Positions 34,068 to 43,850 of a stretch of 52,800 nucleotides of DNA are shown here, piece after piece. The notes under the pieces are model-generated. The model did no database searches, was not told where the DNA came from, and saw only the letters and a list, made by a program, of their open reading frames with translations. Source of the stretch: Comamonadaceae bacterium (lineage in GTDB: Bacteria > Pseudomonadota > Gammaproteobacteria > Burkholderiales > Burkholderiaceae_C); the NCBI GenBank assembly GCA_003599455.1, contig QZKF01000015.1, positions 1 to 52,800 on the forward strand. Reading direction: 5' to 3'. The first letter of the stretch is position 1. Each line of letters opens with the position of its first letter. Made by a program: the position numbers and the translations under genes.

Positions 34068-37006
34068 GACAGCACCAGCATCCCCGCGGTCGGGTTTTGC
34101 AGCAGCGCGTCCAGCGCCTCGATCGGTAGCGGCTTGGCGAACAGGTGGCCCTGGAACTGGTCGCAGCCCTGGTAGGCCAGGAAGTCGCGCTGTTCCTGGG
34201 TTTCCACGCCTTCGGCCACCACCTGCAGGCTCAGGCTCTGCGCCAGCGCGATGATGGCGCGCGAGATCGCCGCATCGTTCGGGTCCGTCAGCACATCGGC
34301 CACGAAACCCTTGTCGATCTTGAGCTGGTCCAGCGGCAGGCGCTTGAGCACCGAGAGGGAGGAGTAGCCGACGCCGAAGTCGTCGAGCGAGAGCGTGACG
34401 CCCAGCGCCTTGAGCATGCCCATCTTGTCGATGGTGATCTCCATGCGGTCGGCCAGCAGGCTCTCGGTGAGTTCGAGCTTGAGCTTGTGCGGCCGGATGC
34501 CGGTGCGCTGGATCGCGGCCATCACCATGTCGACGAAGTCGGGGTGGCGGAACTGGCGCACGCTCACGTTGACCGCGATGCTCAGGCTGGCGGTCTGGGC
34601 CCGGTCGGCCCAGGCCGCGAGCTGCTCGCAAGCGGTCTCGAGCACCCACTGGCCCAGCGGCAGGATCAGGCCGGTGTCTTCGGCCACGGGGATGAAGTCG
34701 GCCGGGCGGATCAGGCCGCGCGCCGGGTGCTGCCAGCGCACCAGCGCCTCCACCCCGGTGATCACGCCCACGCGGTCCACCTGCGGCTGGTAGTGCACCA
34801 CGAACTGCTTTTCGCGCAGCGCCACGCGCAGGTCGGAACTCACGGTGGCGTTGGCGCTCACGGTGGCCTGCATGCGCGGGTCGAAGAAGCACAGCGTGTT
34901 GCGCCCCAGCGATTTGGCCTGGTACATCGCGAGGTCGGCCTGCTTGAGCAGTTCGCCCACGTCGCTCTGCTGGCCGTTGAACGAGGTCACGCCGATGCTG
35001 GGTGTGGCGAAGTGCTGGTGGCCGGTGAGCTGGAACGGCTCGCGCAGGGTGTGCAGCACCTTCTCGGCCAGGGCGGTGGCCTTGAAGGCGGCGGCTTCTG
35101 GGTCGGTGCTGAGGTCGTCGACCATCACCACGAATTCGTCGCCGCCCAGGCGCGCCACCATGTCGGTCTTGCGCACGCTCCTGGTCAGGCGCGTGGCCAC
35201 CTTCTGCAGCAGCTGGTCGCCCATGTGGTGGCCCAGCGTGTCGTTGAGGATCTTGAAGTTGTCCAGGTCGATGAACATCAGCGCGCCGTGCTGGCCCGAG
35301 CGCGCGCTGGCGGCCAGCGCCTGCTGCAGCCGGTCGAGCAGCAGCTGGCGGTTGGGCAGGTCGGTCAGCGCGTCGTAGAAAGCGAGGTGGCGGATCATGT
35401 CCTCCGCGGTCTTGCGCTGCGTGATGTCGCGCCCCACCGCCACCCAGTGCGTCACCTCCTCGGCGGTGGCCTGCACCGACACCACTTCGAGCTCGACCCA
35501 GAACATGGCGCCGTTCTTGCGCCGCACCATCAGCTCGGTGCGCGCCTGCTGGGTCTGCTGCAGGCCCAGCGCAAGCTCGCGCAGCTTGGTAATGGCCGGA
35601 TCGAGCTCGAGCAGCATGCGCGGCGTCTGGCCCAGCACCTCGGCGCGGCTGTAGCCGGTGTGCTGCTCGAAGGCATCGTTCACGAACACGATGCGCGGCT
35701 CCTGGTCGCTGCCCGCGCCGGTCTCGGCGATGGCCACGATATCGTTGAGCCGGGACACGCTGGTCTCCAGCAGCATCAGCTGTTCCTGTGAACGCCGGCG
35801 CTCGGTCACGTCGCGGAAATACACCGCCAGCCCCTCGGCGAACGGGTAGGCCCGCACCTCGAGCCACTTGCCCAGCGTCGGGAAGAAGTCCTCGAGCTCG
35901 ACGCGGCGGTTGCTGTTGAGCGACTTGGTGAGCTGGTCGCGCAGGCGCTGCGACAGGCCGGCGCTGAAACCCTGCCAGACTTCCAGGCCGAGCAGGTCGG
36001 CGGTGGTCTTCTGCAGCAGGCGCTCGCTCTCCTGGTTCAGGTAGGTGAAGCAGCACTGCCGGTCCAGCGTGACGAAGGCCTCGGTGATGCTGGCCAGTGT
36101 GGTGGTCAGGCGCATGGCCAGGCGCAGCGTGTCCTGCTGCGCCTGCTTCTGCGCCGAGATGTCCTGGATCGCGCCCTGGATGCGCACGATCTCGCCGCTG
36201 GCGCGCCGCACCGCCGTGCCCACGGTGCGCACCCATTTCGGCGCGCCGCCCTCGACCAGGATCTGGATCTCTTCGTCGAAGCCTTCACCGTTCTGCGCGC
36301 AGCGATCCAGGCGCTGGCGGATGCCGCTGCGCCACTCGGGTGTGTAGCGCAGCACCATGTCTTCGAGGGTCCTCACCTGGTGGTGGTCGGTCAGGCCGAG
36401 GATGGTGGCGAACTCGTCTGAGTGCACCACCTCGCGGGTGGACAGTTGCAGGGACCAGCTGCCCGCGCCGGCGGTGTGCTCGGTCAGGTTCAGCCGGCTC
36501 TCACTCTCGCGCAGCATGCTGGCGTTGTACTGCTCGCTCTGTTCGCAGCGGCGCGCGAGCGCCAGCATGTCGGCTGCGTGCGAGGCCAGCAGCTGCAGCG
36601 CGGGCGTGCCGGGCGCCGGGCGCTCGCGGGGTGCCCGGTCGAGCAGCAGCAGGGCCGTGCCCGACGAGGCGCCCACGGGCAGGGGCAGCCAGTGGCCGTA
36701 GCGGAAGGGGCCGGCGCCGGCCGGTGGCTCCGGCATCCAGGTTTCGACCAAGGGATGTTCAAGCGCGTGCCCACAGGTCTCGATGGCACCGGACACCTCT
36801 TGGGGCGACAGCCCGTGTGAGGCCAGCACCTCGGGCGGCGAGCGCGAGGCGTCGACCAGCAGGGCCGCGCCCGTGTTCGCGAGTTGCGTGGCCAGCTGGG
36901 CCAACCGGTCGAGTTCGCTGCGCGGGGGCGGCACGGACCAGGCGCCGGTCCGTTCGAAAACGGTGTCGGCGACCAGGGGGGGGCGGGTGTCGGGTCCGGG
37001 TCGCAT
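34064..37006 (-). CDS. PAS-GGDEF-EAL cyclic-di-GMP signalling protein
   Basis: About 980-aa cytoplasmic protein making and/or degrading cyclic-di-GMP. In order: a GAF-like N-terminal region, three PAS segments (ending DISAQKQ, DVTERRR and DITQRKT), a GGDEF domain with intact LGGDEF, and an EAL domain with intact EALVRWQHPARG, ELTESLL, LDDFGVGYSS and DQLKIDKGFV. Both active sites look complete, so net activity cannot be predicted. No membrane segment is evident. The start at 37006 (MRPGPD) is uncertain; an in-frame ATG at 37057 is possible and neither has a clear ribosome site. Confidence 0.92.
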   Translation of the reverse strand: MRPGPDTRPPLVADTVFERTGAWSVPPPRSELDRLAQLATQLANTGAALLVDASRSPPEVLASHGLSPQEVSGAIETCGHALEHPLVETWMPEPPAGAGPFRYGHWLPLPVGASSGTALLLLDRAPRERPAPGTPALQLLASHAADMLALARRCEQSEQYNASMLRESESRLNLTEHTAGAGSWSLQLSTREVVHSDEFATILGLTDHHQVRTLEDMVLRYTPEWRSGIRQRLDRCAQNGEGFDEEIQILVEGGAPKWVRTVGTAVRRASGEIVRIQGAIQDISAQKQAQQDTLRLAMRLTTTLASITEAFVTLDRQCCFTYLNQESERLLQKTTADLLGLEVWQGFSAGLSQRLRDQLTKSLNSNRRVELEDFFPTLGKWLEVRAYPFAEGLAVYFRDVTERRRSQEQLMLLETSVSRLNDIVAIAETGAGSDQEPRIVFVNDAFEQHTGYSRAEVLGQTPRMLLELDPAITKLRELALGLQQTQQARTELMVRRKNGAMFWVELEVVSVQATAEEVTHWVAVGRDITQRKTAEDMIRHLAFYDALTDLPNRQLLLDRLQQALAASARSGQHGALMFIDLDNFKILNDTLGHHMGDQLLQKVATRLTRSVRKTDMVARLGGDEFVVMVDDLSTDPEAAAFKATALAEKVLHTLREPFQLTGHQHFATPSIGVTSFNGQQSDVGELLKQADLAMYQAKSLGRNTLCFFDPRMQATVSANATVSSDLRVALREKQFVVHYQPQVDRVGVITGVEALVRWQHPARGLIRPADFIPVAEDTGLILPLGQWVLETACEQLAAWADRAQTASLSIAVNVSVRQFRHPDFVDMVMAAIQRTGIRPHKLKLELTESLLADRMEITIDKMGMLKALGVTLSLDDFGVGYSSLSVLKRLPLDQLKIDKGFVADVLTDPNDAAISRAIIALAQSLSLQVVAEGVETQEQRDFLAYQGCDQFQGHLFAKPLPIEALDALLQNPTAGMLVLS

Positions 37007-37267
37007 GGGGGTTGGGCTCTGTTCGGTCGGGGGTCCAGCATACAGACCCGCTGTCATCTGGTGCACTCGGAGTCCGGGTAAGCTCTCTTCGGCGCGTGAA
37101 CTTCCGCACACGAGAGCGGGCGCCGCAGGAAATTCGTAACAAAAATGTTAGATTTTGTAGCTTCTGCTCTACCATTGCCGTTCGGCCACAGGTAATGCCG
37201 AAGTTCTCCACGGGGCGGTGCCGGCCATTCACCGCACAGCCTTACTTGTCAAACGGGGGAGTTGATT

Positions 37268-37570
37268 GTGAGCACACTCGCAGAACTCAGGCAGTACAGC
37301 GATGTTTCCAGCCTGAAATCCGCGTTGCACCAGTTGTGCAGCGAGTTCGGGCGCATCACGCGGCTGGACATTCTCACGGCCATGCACGAAGGCACCAAGC
37401 AGGCCATCTGCTTTCTGCGCATGGAACGCCCCGAGCAGGAAATGCAGCTCATGAAAAGCCTGGGCGTGGGTCGCTTCGGTGGTGAGGTCGTGTTCGTGCT
37501 CAACCTCAACGTGCCGGTCACGACCGAGGACGGCCCCTCGTCCCAGTGGGCGGATTCCGACATCTACTGA
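37268..37570 (+). CDS. Small RRM-like conserved protein
   Basis: 100-aa soluble protein. The order helix–strand–strand–helix–strand with LKSALHQLCSEFGRITRLDIL, QAICFLRM, and GRFGGEVVFVLNL at the end resembles a degenerate RNA-recognition motif, though the RNP aromatic residues are only partly present. The start is GTG at 37268 with GGGGGAG 6 bases upstream; a TTG two codons earlier is rejected. The leader from 37110 is unusually AT-rich (AACAAAAATGTTAGATTTTG at 37138–37157) and likely contains the promoter. Function unknown; RNA binding is inference. Confidence 0.7.
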   Translation: MSTLAELRQYSDVSSLKSALHQLCSEFGRITRLDILTAMHEGTKQAICFLRMERPEQEMQLMKSLGVGRFGGEVVFVLNLNVPVTTEDGPSSQWADSDIY

Positions 37571-37652
37571 CCCGCGACGCCGCTGCGCGGCGACCCGTTT
37601 TCCTGTCTCCCGATTGACCCCTGCGCGCCGGTGCGCCGCGCAGAATCGGCGC

Positions 37653-39482
37653 ATGAACTCCCTGCGCTCCCCCCTTGCGGCCCAGATCGTGCAATGGCTC
37701 GTCGCGCCTGGTGACGTGGTGCGTGCGGGCGATGTGCTGGTCATCCTCGAAGCCATGAAGATGGAGCACGAGCTGCGCGCCGAGGCGCCGGCCCGCGTGC
37801 TGGAGCTGCTGTATGCCGATGGCGAGGCGGTGCAGGCGGGCGACGCACTGCTGCGCGCCGAACCCGTGGAGGCCAGCGGCCCGGCTGGAGCCAGCGCCCC
37901 CCCGGCCACGCCGGCCGACACTGCCACGGGGGCGCTGCGGGCCGACCTGCAGCGCCTGCTGCGGCGCCAGGCGCTCACGCTGGACGCGGCGCGGCCCGAG
38001 GCCGTGGCGCGCCGGCACAGCCTGGGCCAGCGCACCGCGCGCGAGAACATCGCCGACCTCTGCGACGACGACAGCTTCCTCGAATACGGCGCGCTCGCGG
38101 TGGCGGCGCAGCGCAACCGCCGCAGCGAGGACGACCTGATCGCGAACACGCCGGCCGATGGCATGGTCACCGGCATCGGCTCCGTCAATGGCGCGCTGTT
38201 CAGCGCCGAGCGTGCGCGCGCCGTGGTCATGGCCTACGACGCCACGGTGCTCGCCGGCACCCAGGGCATGCGCAACCACCAGAAGACCGACCGCCTGCTG
38301 GGCATCGCGCTCGAGCAGCGCCTGCCGGTGGTGCTGTTCGCCGAGGGCGGCGGTGGCCGGCCCGGCGACACCGACATGCCCATCGTGGCCGGCCTGCACG
38401 TGGGCACCTTCGCGGCGTTTGCGCGCCTCAGCGGCCAGGTGCCGGTGGTGGGCATCGTCAGCGGCCGCTGTTTTGCCGGCAACGCCGCCCTGCTGGGCTG
38501 CAGCGATGTGGTGATTGCCACCCGCGCCAGCAACATCGGCATGGGAGGGCCCGCCATGGTCGAAGGCGGCGGTCTGGGGCGGTTCCGGCCCGAGGAGATC
38601 GGCCCCAGCGGCGTGCAGCACGCCAACGGCGTGATCGACGTGCTGGTGGACGACGAGGTGCAGGCGGTGGCCGCGGCGCAGCACTACCTCTCGTTCTTCC
38701 AGGGCCGGGTGGGCGACTGGCGCGCGCCCGACGTGCAGGCCTTGCGCGACCTGGTGCCCGAGAACCGCCTGCGGGTGTACGACACCACCGCCGCCATGGC
38801 CGGACTGGTCGATGCGGGCAGCCTGCTGCCGCTGCGCACCGGTTTCGGCGTGGGCATCCACACCGCGCTGGCGCGCATCGAAGGCCGCCCCGTGGGGCTG
38901 ATGGCCAACAACCCGCTGCACCTGGGTGGAGCGATCGACGCCGACGCGGCCGACAAGGCCGCGCGCTTCATGCAGCTGTGCAACGCGCACGGCCTGCCCA
39001 TCGTGAGCCTGGTCGACACCCCGGGCTTCATGGTCGGGCCGGACGTCGAGGCCCGCGCGCAGGTGCGGCATGTCAGCCGCCTGTTCGTGGTGGCGGCCAG
39101 CCTGCGCGTGCCGTACTTCAGCGTGGTGCTGCGCAAGGGCTACGGCCTGGGCGCCATGGGCATGACGGCAGGCGGCTTTCACGCGCCCGCTTTCACCGTG
39201 GCCTGGCCCACCGCCGAATTCGGCGCCATGGGCCTGGAGGGGGCGGTGCGGCTGGGCTACCGCAAGGAACTGGAGGCGGTGCCCGAAGGGGTTGAACGCG
39301 ATGCGCTGTTCGAACGCCTGCTGGCGCAGCAATACGCCAATGGCGCGGCGGTGCAGATGGCCGCCACGCTGGAGATCGATGCGGTGATCGACCCGGCGCT
39401 CACGCGCGACTGGCTGGCCAAAGGCCTGGTGGGCGCGAAGGTGTCGGAACAGCGCGCGGGGCGCTTCGTCGACACCTGGTGA
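37653..39482 (+). CDS. Biotinyl domain–carboxyltransferase fusion (acyl-CoA carboxylase-like)
   Basis: 609-aa protein with a biotin-attachment domain at the N-terminus (about 1–70, biotinyl Lys in ILEAMKMEHEL), a Pro/Ala linker, then a full carboxyltransferase region (about 95–600) of the propionyl/methylcrotonyl-CoA carboxylase beta type, with GGGGRPGDTD, ISGRCFAGNAALLG-like and VSLVDTPGFMVG motifs and GYGLGAMGM. No biotin carboxylase gene is next to it, so the carboxylase partner must be elsewhere. Possible -10 AGAAT lies 7 bases before the ATG. The start at 37653 fits the biotinyl domain; the longer upstream frame is rejected. Confidence 0.87.
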   Translation: MNSLRSPLAAQIVQWLVAPGDVVRAGDVLVILEAMKMEHELRAEAPARVLELLYADGEAVQAGDALLRAEPVEASGPAGASAPPATPADTATGALRADLQRLLRRQALTLDAARPEAVARRHSLGQRTARENIADLCDDDSFLEYGALAVAAQRNRRSEDDLIANTPADGMVTGIGSVNGALFSAERARAVVMAYDATVLAGTQGMRNHQKTDRLLGIALEQRLPVVLFAEGGGGRPGDTDMPIVAGLHVGTFAAFARLSGQVPVVGIVSGRCFAGNAALLGCSDVVIATRASNIGMGGPAMVEGGGLGRFRPEEIGPSGVQHANGVIDVLVDDEVQAVAAAQHYLSFFQGRVGDWRAPDVQALRDLVPENRLRVYDTTAAMAGLVDAGSLLPLRTGFGVGIHTALARIEGRPVGLMANNPLHLGGAIDADAADKAARFMQLCNAHGLPIVSLVDTPGFMVGPDVEARAQVRHVSRLFVVAASLRVPYFSVVLRKGYGLGAMGMTAGGFHAPAFTVAWPTAEFGAMGLEGAVRLGYRKELEAVPEGVERDALFERLLAQQYANGAAVQMAATLEIDAVIDPALTRDWLAKGLVGAKVSEQRAGRFVDTW

Positions 39483-39507
39483 GCGGGCACTGGCCGGCCC
39501 GCAGGCC

Positions 39508-39993
39508 TCAGATCAGGTCGCCGAAGCCGGTGGTGCGCACGCCGGCGCTGGGCAGCTGCGGCGCGGTCTGGTTGATGTTGATCCAGAACTCGCACACGTG
39601 TTTCATGGCGCTGAGGAACTGCGAGAACTCGGTCGGCTTGGCGATGTAGGCGTTGGTGCCGGCATCGTAGGCGCGCAGCAGGTCGCTGGGCTCGGTGGAG
39701 GAGGTCAGCACCACCACCGGGATGTGGTGGAGGCTTTCGGAGCCCTTGATCTCCTTGAGCACGCCGATGCCGTCGAGCAGCGGCATCTTCAGGTCCAGCA
39801 GGACCAGCATGGGGTTGCTGCCCGAGCGGTTGGTGAAGCTGTTGCGGCGGTGCAGGTAGTCCAGCGCCTGCATGCCGTCGGACACGTGCGTGACCCGCCC
39901 ATCCAGCCCGTGGCGCGCGAGCGCCAGCTTGGTCAACTCGGCGTCGTCGGGGTTGTCTTCAACAAGAAGGATGGCGTCGGCGTTTTTGCTCAT
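39508..39993 (-). CDS. CheY-like response regulator (Rcp1 type)
   Basis: 161-aa stand-alone receiver domain. LLVEDNPDDAELTKLAL holds the acidic pocket, LLDLKMPLLDG holds the phospho-accepting Asp, VVLTSS the conserved Thr/Ser and AYIAKP the Lys. The extended alpha-4 region with FTNRSGSNP is typical of Rcp1-like partners of phytochrome-type kinases. No output domain is present. Its ATG overlaps the kinase stop as ATGA (39990–39993), so it is translated after the adjacent histidine kinase and is almost certainly its partner. Confidence 0.95.
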   Translation of the reverse strand: MSKNADAILLVEDNPDDAELTKLALARHGLDGRVTHVSDGMQALDYLHRRNSFTNRSGSNPMLVLLDLKMPLLDGIGVLKEIKGSESLHHIPVVVLTSSTEPSDLLRAYDAGTNAYIAKPTEFSQFLSAMKHVCEFWININQTAPQLPSAGVRTTGFGDLI

Positions 39994-42900
39994 GGTTCCA
40001 GGGCGGCTGGCATGGAGTCCGTGGGGGACTCGAATCCGTGGGCGCCTTCAAAAGGTAGCGAAAAGTAGAACACACTGCCTTCCCCGAGCTGACTTTCAGC
40101 CCAGATGCTGCCACCGTGCCGTTCAATGATGCGTCGTGTGAGCGCCAGACCGATGCCTGTGCCTTCAAACTCCGAGGCCCGGTGCAGGCGCTGAAAGACG
40201 CCAAACAGTTTCTGGGCGTATTTTGTGTCAAAACCCACACCGTTGTCACGGACAAAGAAGGTGTAGCCCACCACGGGGTCCACGCTCCAGCCCACTTCGA
40301 TGCGCGTTCTCTCGCGCGGACGCGTGTATTTGTAGGCGTTGCCCAGCAGGTTGGCCCAGACCTCGCGCAGCAGCAGCGCGTCGCCTTGCACCACCGGCAG
40401 GTCGGGTGCGACGACCCAGTCCACCACCCGGCCCTCGGTGTCGTGGCCGATCTGGCTGACCACCGCGTCCACCAGCAGCGTGAAGTCCACGGCGGTGAGG
40501 TTGACCGCCGAGCGGCCCAGGCGCGAGAAGGCGAGCAGGCCGTCGATGAGCTGGCTCATGTGCCGCGCCGAGTTGCCGATGGTGCTCAGGTAGCGTGCGC
40601 TCACCTCGTCGCAGTTGCCACCCAGGTGCTCCTCGAGCAGGCTCACGAAGCTGGAGATGTGGCGCAGGGGCGAGCGCAGGTCGTGCGAGACCGAGTACGA
40701 GAAGGATTCGAGGTCCTTGTTCGCGGCGAGCAGCTGCTCGGTGCGCTCCACGACGCGGTTCTCCAGCTCGTCGTTGATGTTGCGCATCAGGTCGTCGAGC
40801 CGCTTGGCGTCGGTCATGTCGCGGTTGATCTTGGCGAAGCCCTTGAGCTCGCCGCCATCGTCCCTGAGCGCGATCAGCACCGAATGCGACCAGTACTGCG
40901 AGCCGTCCTTGCGGCTGTGCCAGTTGTGCAGCTCGTGCTGGCCGCGTGAGGCGGCCAGGCGCAGCATCTGCATGGCGGTGACCTTGCCGTGCTCGGGGTT
41001 GGCGGGGTCGAACAGCACGCCGTAGTGGCGGCCCACCATCTGGGTCGGCGAGTAGCCGTCCATGCGCTGGGCGCTGTCGGTCCAGTCGGTGATGGTGCCG
41101 TCGGCGTCCATGAAGAAGATGCAGTAGTCGCGCAGGTTGTCCACCATGAGGCGGAAGCGCTGCTCGCTCTCCAGCAGCTCGAGCGAGCGTTCGCCGATGC
41201 GCTGTTCCAGTTCCTCGTTGAGGTGGATGACGCGCTCTTCGATGCGCTTGCGCTCGGTGATGTCGATGATCTGGACGAAGAGACCTCGAACCACACCCTC
41301 GTTGACGTCCGGCAGGTAGTTGGCGCTGACAAAGATCTGGTGCCCGTCCACCGTGGGCCGCCAGGTTTCGAAATGCTGCGCCTGGCCGGCGAGGGCGGCT
41401 TCCATGCGGGGCCGGGTTTCGGCCCAGATGTCGGGGTGGATGCAGTCGCCGATGTGGCGGCCCACGATGTGTTGCGGGTCCATGCCATAGACGCGCAGGT
41501 GCTCGGCGTTGGCAAACCTGAAGTGCAGGTTGGCATCGAGGTAGGCGATCAGGCCCGGCACGTGATCGGTGATGGTCTGCAGGAAACGCTGGTTGTCCTG
41601 CAGCGCCATCTCGGCCGCCTTGCGCCGCGTGATGTCGACCACCGTCGTGTTGCTGCGCAGGAACTGGCCATTTTCGTCGCGCACCGCGGACGAGGAGAGC
41701 AGCGCAAAGAAGGTGCTGCCGTCGCGCCGGCGCATTTCGTATTCCACCGCCTCGAGCGCATCGTCCTTGAGGATCTTGCTCATGCGGGCGTCGAGCAGTT
41801 CGGCCTGTTTGGGCAGCATGAACTCGCGGAAGTTCATCTTGCCCACCACCTCTTCGCGGCTGTAGCCCAGCCAGTCGAGTTCGGTGTCGTTGACGGACAC
41901 GTAGTTGCCGTCGATGTCGAGCGAATGGTAGCCGCACGGGGCGTTGTTGTAGAGGTCCTGCGCCTGCTTGAGCGCGCCATTGAGCTGGTCGTTGGCGTGG
42001 CGCACCAGATCTTCGGACGCCTTGCGCTGCGAGAGATCGACCATCTGGATGATGATGCCCTGCACCTGTCCCGCCTGCCAGTAGGGCGTGTATTCGACAC
42101 CCGCATAGAAGCGGTGACCATCGGGGAAGGCGCGTTCGCCCTCGAAGCGCTGGATTTCGCCCGACAGGGCAGCCGCCAGGCGGACCCGGGCACTCTCGAA
42201 ATCCATGTGGGAGGCAATCTCGCTCAGGTGCATGCCCACCAGTTGTTCGGTGTCGCCCTGCACCCAGCGCGCATAGCTCGCATTGGCGAAGCGGCAGATC
42301 AGGTCGCGGTCGAAGAAGGCCAGCTGCACCGGGACGCTGTTGGTGATGGCCTGCAGGAAGTTGCGCTGGGCGGCCAGCGCATTTTCGGCCGCCTTGCGCG
42401 CGGTGATGTCCACCAGGGTGTTGTTGGTGCGAACGAAGTGGCCCTGCTCGTCCACCACGGCGGTGCTGCTGAGCAGGGCCAGGAAGGTGCTGCCGTCGCG
42501 GCGGCGGATGGTGAATTCCGCCGCGTCGAGCTTCTCGCCGTTCATCAGGCGCGCCAGCCGCTCCTTGGCCATGGGCGCCTGTTCGGGCGCCACGATGTCG
42601 CGGAAGCGCAGCTTGCCGATGACTTCGTTGCGCTCGTAGCCCAGCCAGTCCAGTTCGGTGCGGTTGATCAGCACGAAGGCGCCACTGGCGTCCACCGAGT
42701 GGTAGCCGCAAGGCGCCTGGTTGTAGATGGTCCGGGCATCGTGCAGCGCCAGGGCGATGCGCTCCTTGGCCTCGGCCAGCTCGTCGGTGCGTTGCCTGAC
42801 GCGGTCTTCCAGCTCGGCGTTGAAGCGCTGGATCTCTTCCTGCTGTTCGTGCAGCGCGGTGATGTCGCGCGAAACGGCCAGCACCATGACGGTATGGCCC

Positions 42901-43850
42901 TGCGCGTCGCAGATCGGCGTGACCATCGTGTCCCACCACTTGGGCGTGCCCTTGAAGGTATGGCCGAACGCCACGAAGCGCGCGCTCTTGCCGTGGCGCG
43001 CGCTCTCCAGCGCCTCGTGCGAGAGCAGGGCGCCGTCGTCCGGCCACCAGGTGGTCCAGTCGCTGTTGCGGACCTGCTCGAAGTCGTCCACCTCGACCAG
43101 CCGGCAACCCTGGGCCGTCATCTGCACCACGCGGCCCTGGAGATCGAGCACCTTGGTGCAATCCGGGCTGCTGGCGATGATCTGCCGGTTGAGTTCGTCC
43201 TTGATGCGCGCGTCGGCCTCCAGCGCGCGCATGGGCGTGATGTCCTGCATGAAGCCGAGCTGGCTGGTGACGCTGCCGTTGGCATCGCGCATGGCCACGT
43301 TGCGCACCAGCACATGGACCATCTCGTTGCCCGGTCGTATCAGGCGGAACTCCACGCTGAGGGACTCACCATGCGCCACCGCCTGTACCCAGTGCCGCTG
43401 CACGCGCTCGAGGTCGTCCGGGTGCACGCGGTTGAGCCAGCCGAAGTTGGGAAAGTCCTCGCGGTTCAGCCCGAAGATGGCCTGCAACTGCTCGTCCACG
43501 TGGGTGAGCACGCCGGCGTGGTCGGTGCGGAACACCCCGATGGGGAAGACGCTGGCCAGCGCCGCGAACAAGGCCTCGTATTCCAGCTGGGCGGCCTGCG
43601 GGGACGGTTCGGACCTGGTGTCCAGCGCCACCTCCAGCGCGAGTGGCAGCTTGGCCTGGAACTTCAGGGCCCCGGCGTCTTGCGGGGCCAGCTGACCGCT
43701 GAGGCGTTGCGCATAGCTGCGGCGCAGGTGTTCGTTCTCCGCGCGCAGTGTTTCCAGCTCCAGCAGCAGGGCACGCTCCCGCTCCAAGGCCAACCGCTCG
43801 GGCCTGTGGGCGTCAAGACGGCTGTCTTGCGAAGGGAACATTGTGCTCAT
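39990..43850 (-). CDS. Soluble multi-PAS sensor histidine kinase
   Basis: About 1286-aa kinase without membrane segments. An N-terminal coiled coil is followed by about seven PAS domains (rough centres 150, 280, 435, 560, 690, 820 and 980), HisKA with SVSHDLRSPLRHISSF (about 1070–1085) and HATPase with NLLGNAYKYT, DNGVGFD and EGTGIGLALTRR. PAS 3–4 and PAS 5–6 look like a tandem duplication: both pairs begin with APCGYHS and TELDWLGY. Start at 43850 (MSTMFPS) is preferred, with 43841 possible. It is coupled to the downstream Rcp1-like regulator and probably controls it. Confidence 0.93.
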   Translation of the reverse strand: MSTMFPSQDSRLDAHRPERLALERERALLLELETLRAENEHLRRSYAQRLSGQLAPQDAGALKFQAKLPLALEVALDTRSEPSPQAAQLEYEALFAALASVFPIGVFRTDHAGVLTHVDEQLQAIFGLNREDFPNFGWLNRVHPDDLERVQRHWVQAVAHGESLSVEFRLIRPGNEMVHVLVRNVAMRDANGSVTSQLGFMQDITPMRALEADARIKDELNRQIIASSPDCTKVLDLQGRVVQMTAQGCRLVEVDDFEQVRNSDWTTWWPDDGALLSHEALESARHGKSARFVAFGHTFKGTPKWWDTMVTPICDAQGHTVMVLAVSRDITALHEQQEEIQRFNAELEDRVRQRTDELAEAKERIALALHDARTIYNQAPCGYHSVDASGAFVLINRTELDWLGYERNEVIGKLRFRDIVAPEQAPMAKERLARLMNGEKLDAAEFTIRRRDGSTFLALLSSTAVVDEQGHFVRTNNTLVDITARKAAENALAAQRNFLQAITNSVPVQLAFFDRDLICRFANASYARWVQGDTEQLVGMHLSEIASHMDFESARVRLAAALSGEIQRFEGERAFPDGHRFYAGVEYTPYWQAGQVQGIIIQMVDLSQRKASEDLVRHANDQLNGALKQAQDLYNNAPCGYHSLDIDGNYVSVNDTELDWLGYSREEVVGKMNFREFMLPKQAELLDARMSKILKDDALEAVEYEMRRRDGSTFFALLSSSAVRDENGQFLRSNTTVVDITRRKAAEMALQDNQRFLQTITDHVPGLIAYLDANLHFRFANAEHLRVYGMDPQHIVGRHIGDCIHPDIWAETRPRMEAALAGQAQHFETWRPTVDGHQIFVSANYLPDVNEGVVRGLFVQIIDITERKRIEERVIHLNEELEQRIGERSLELLESEQRFRLMVDNLRDYCIFFMDADGTITDWTDSAQRMDGYSPTQMVGRHYGVLFDPANPEHGKVTAMQMLRLAASRGQHELHNWHSRKDGSQYWSHSVLIALRDDGGELKGFAKINRDMTDAKRLDDLMRNINDELENRVVERTEQLLAANKDLESFSYSVSHDLRSPLRHISSFVSLLEEHLGGNCDEVSARYLSTIGNSARHMSQLIDGLLAFSRLGRSAVNLTAVDFTLLVDAVVSQIGHDTEGRVVDWVVAPDLPVVQGDALLLREVWANLLGNAYKYTRPRERTRIEVGWSVDPVVGYTFFVRDNGVGFDTKYAQKLFGVFQRLHRASEFEGTGIGLALTRRIIERHGGSIWAESQLGEGSVFYFSLPFEGAHGFESPTDSMPAALEP

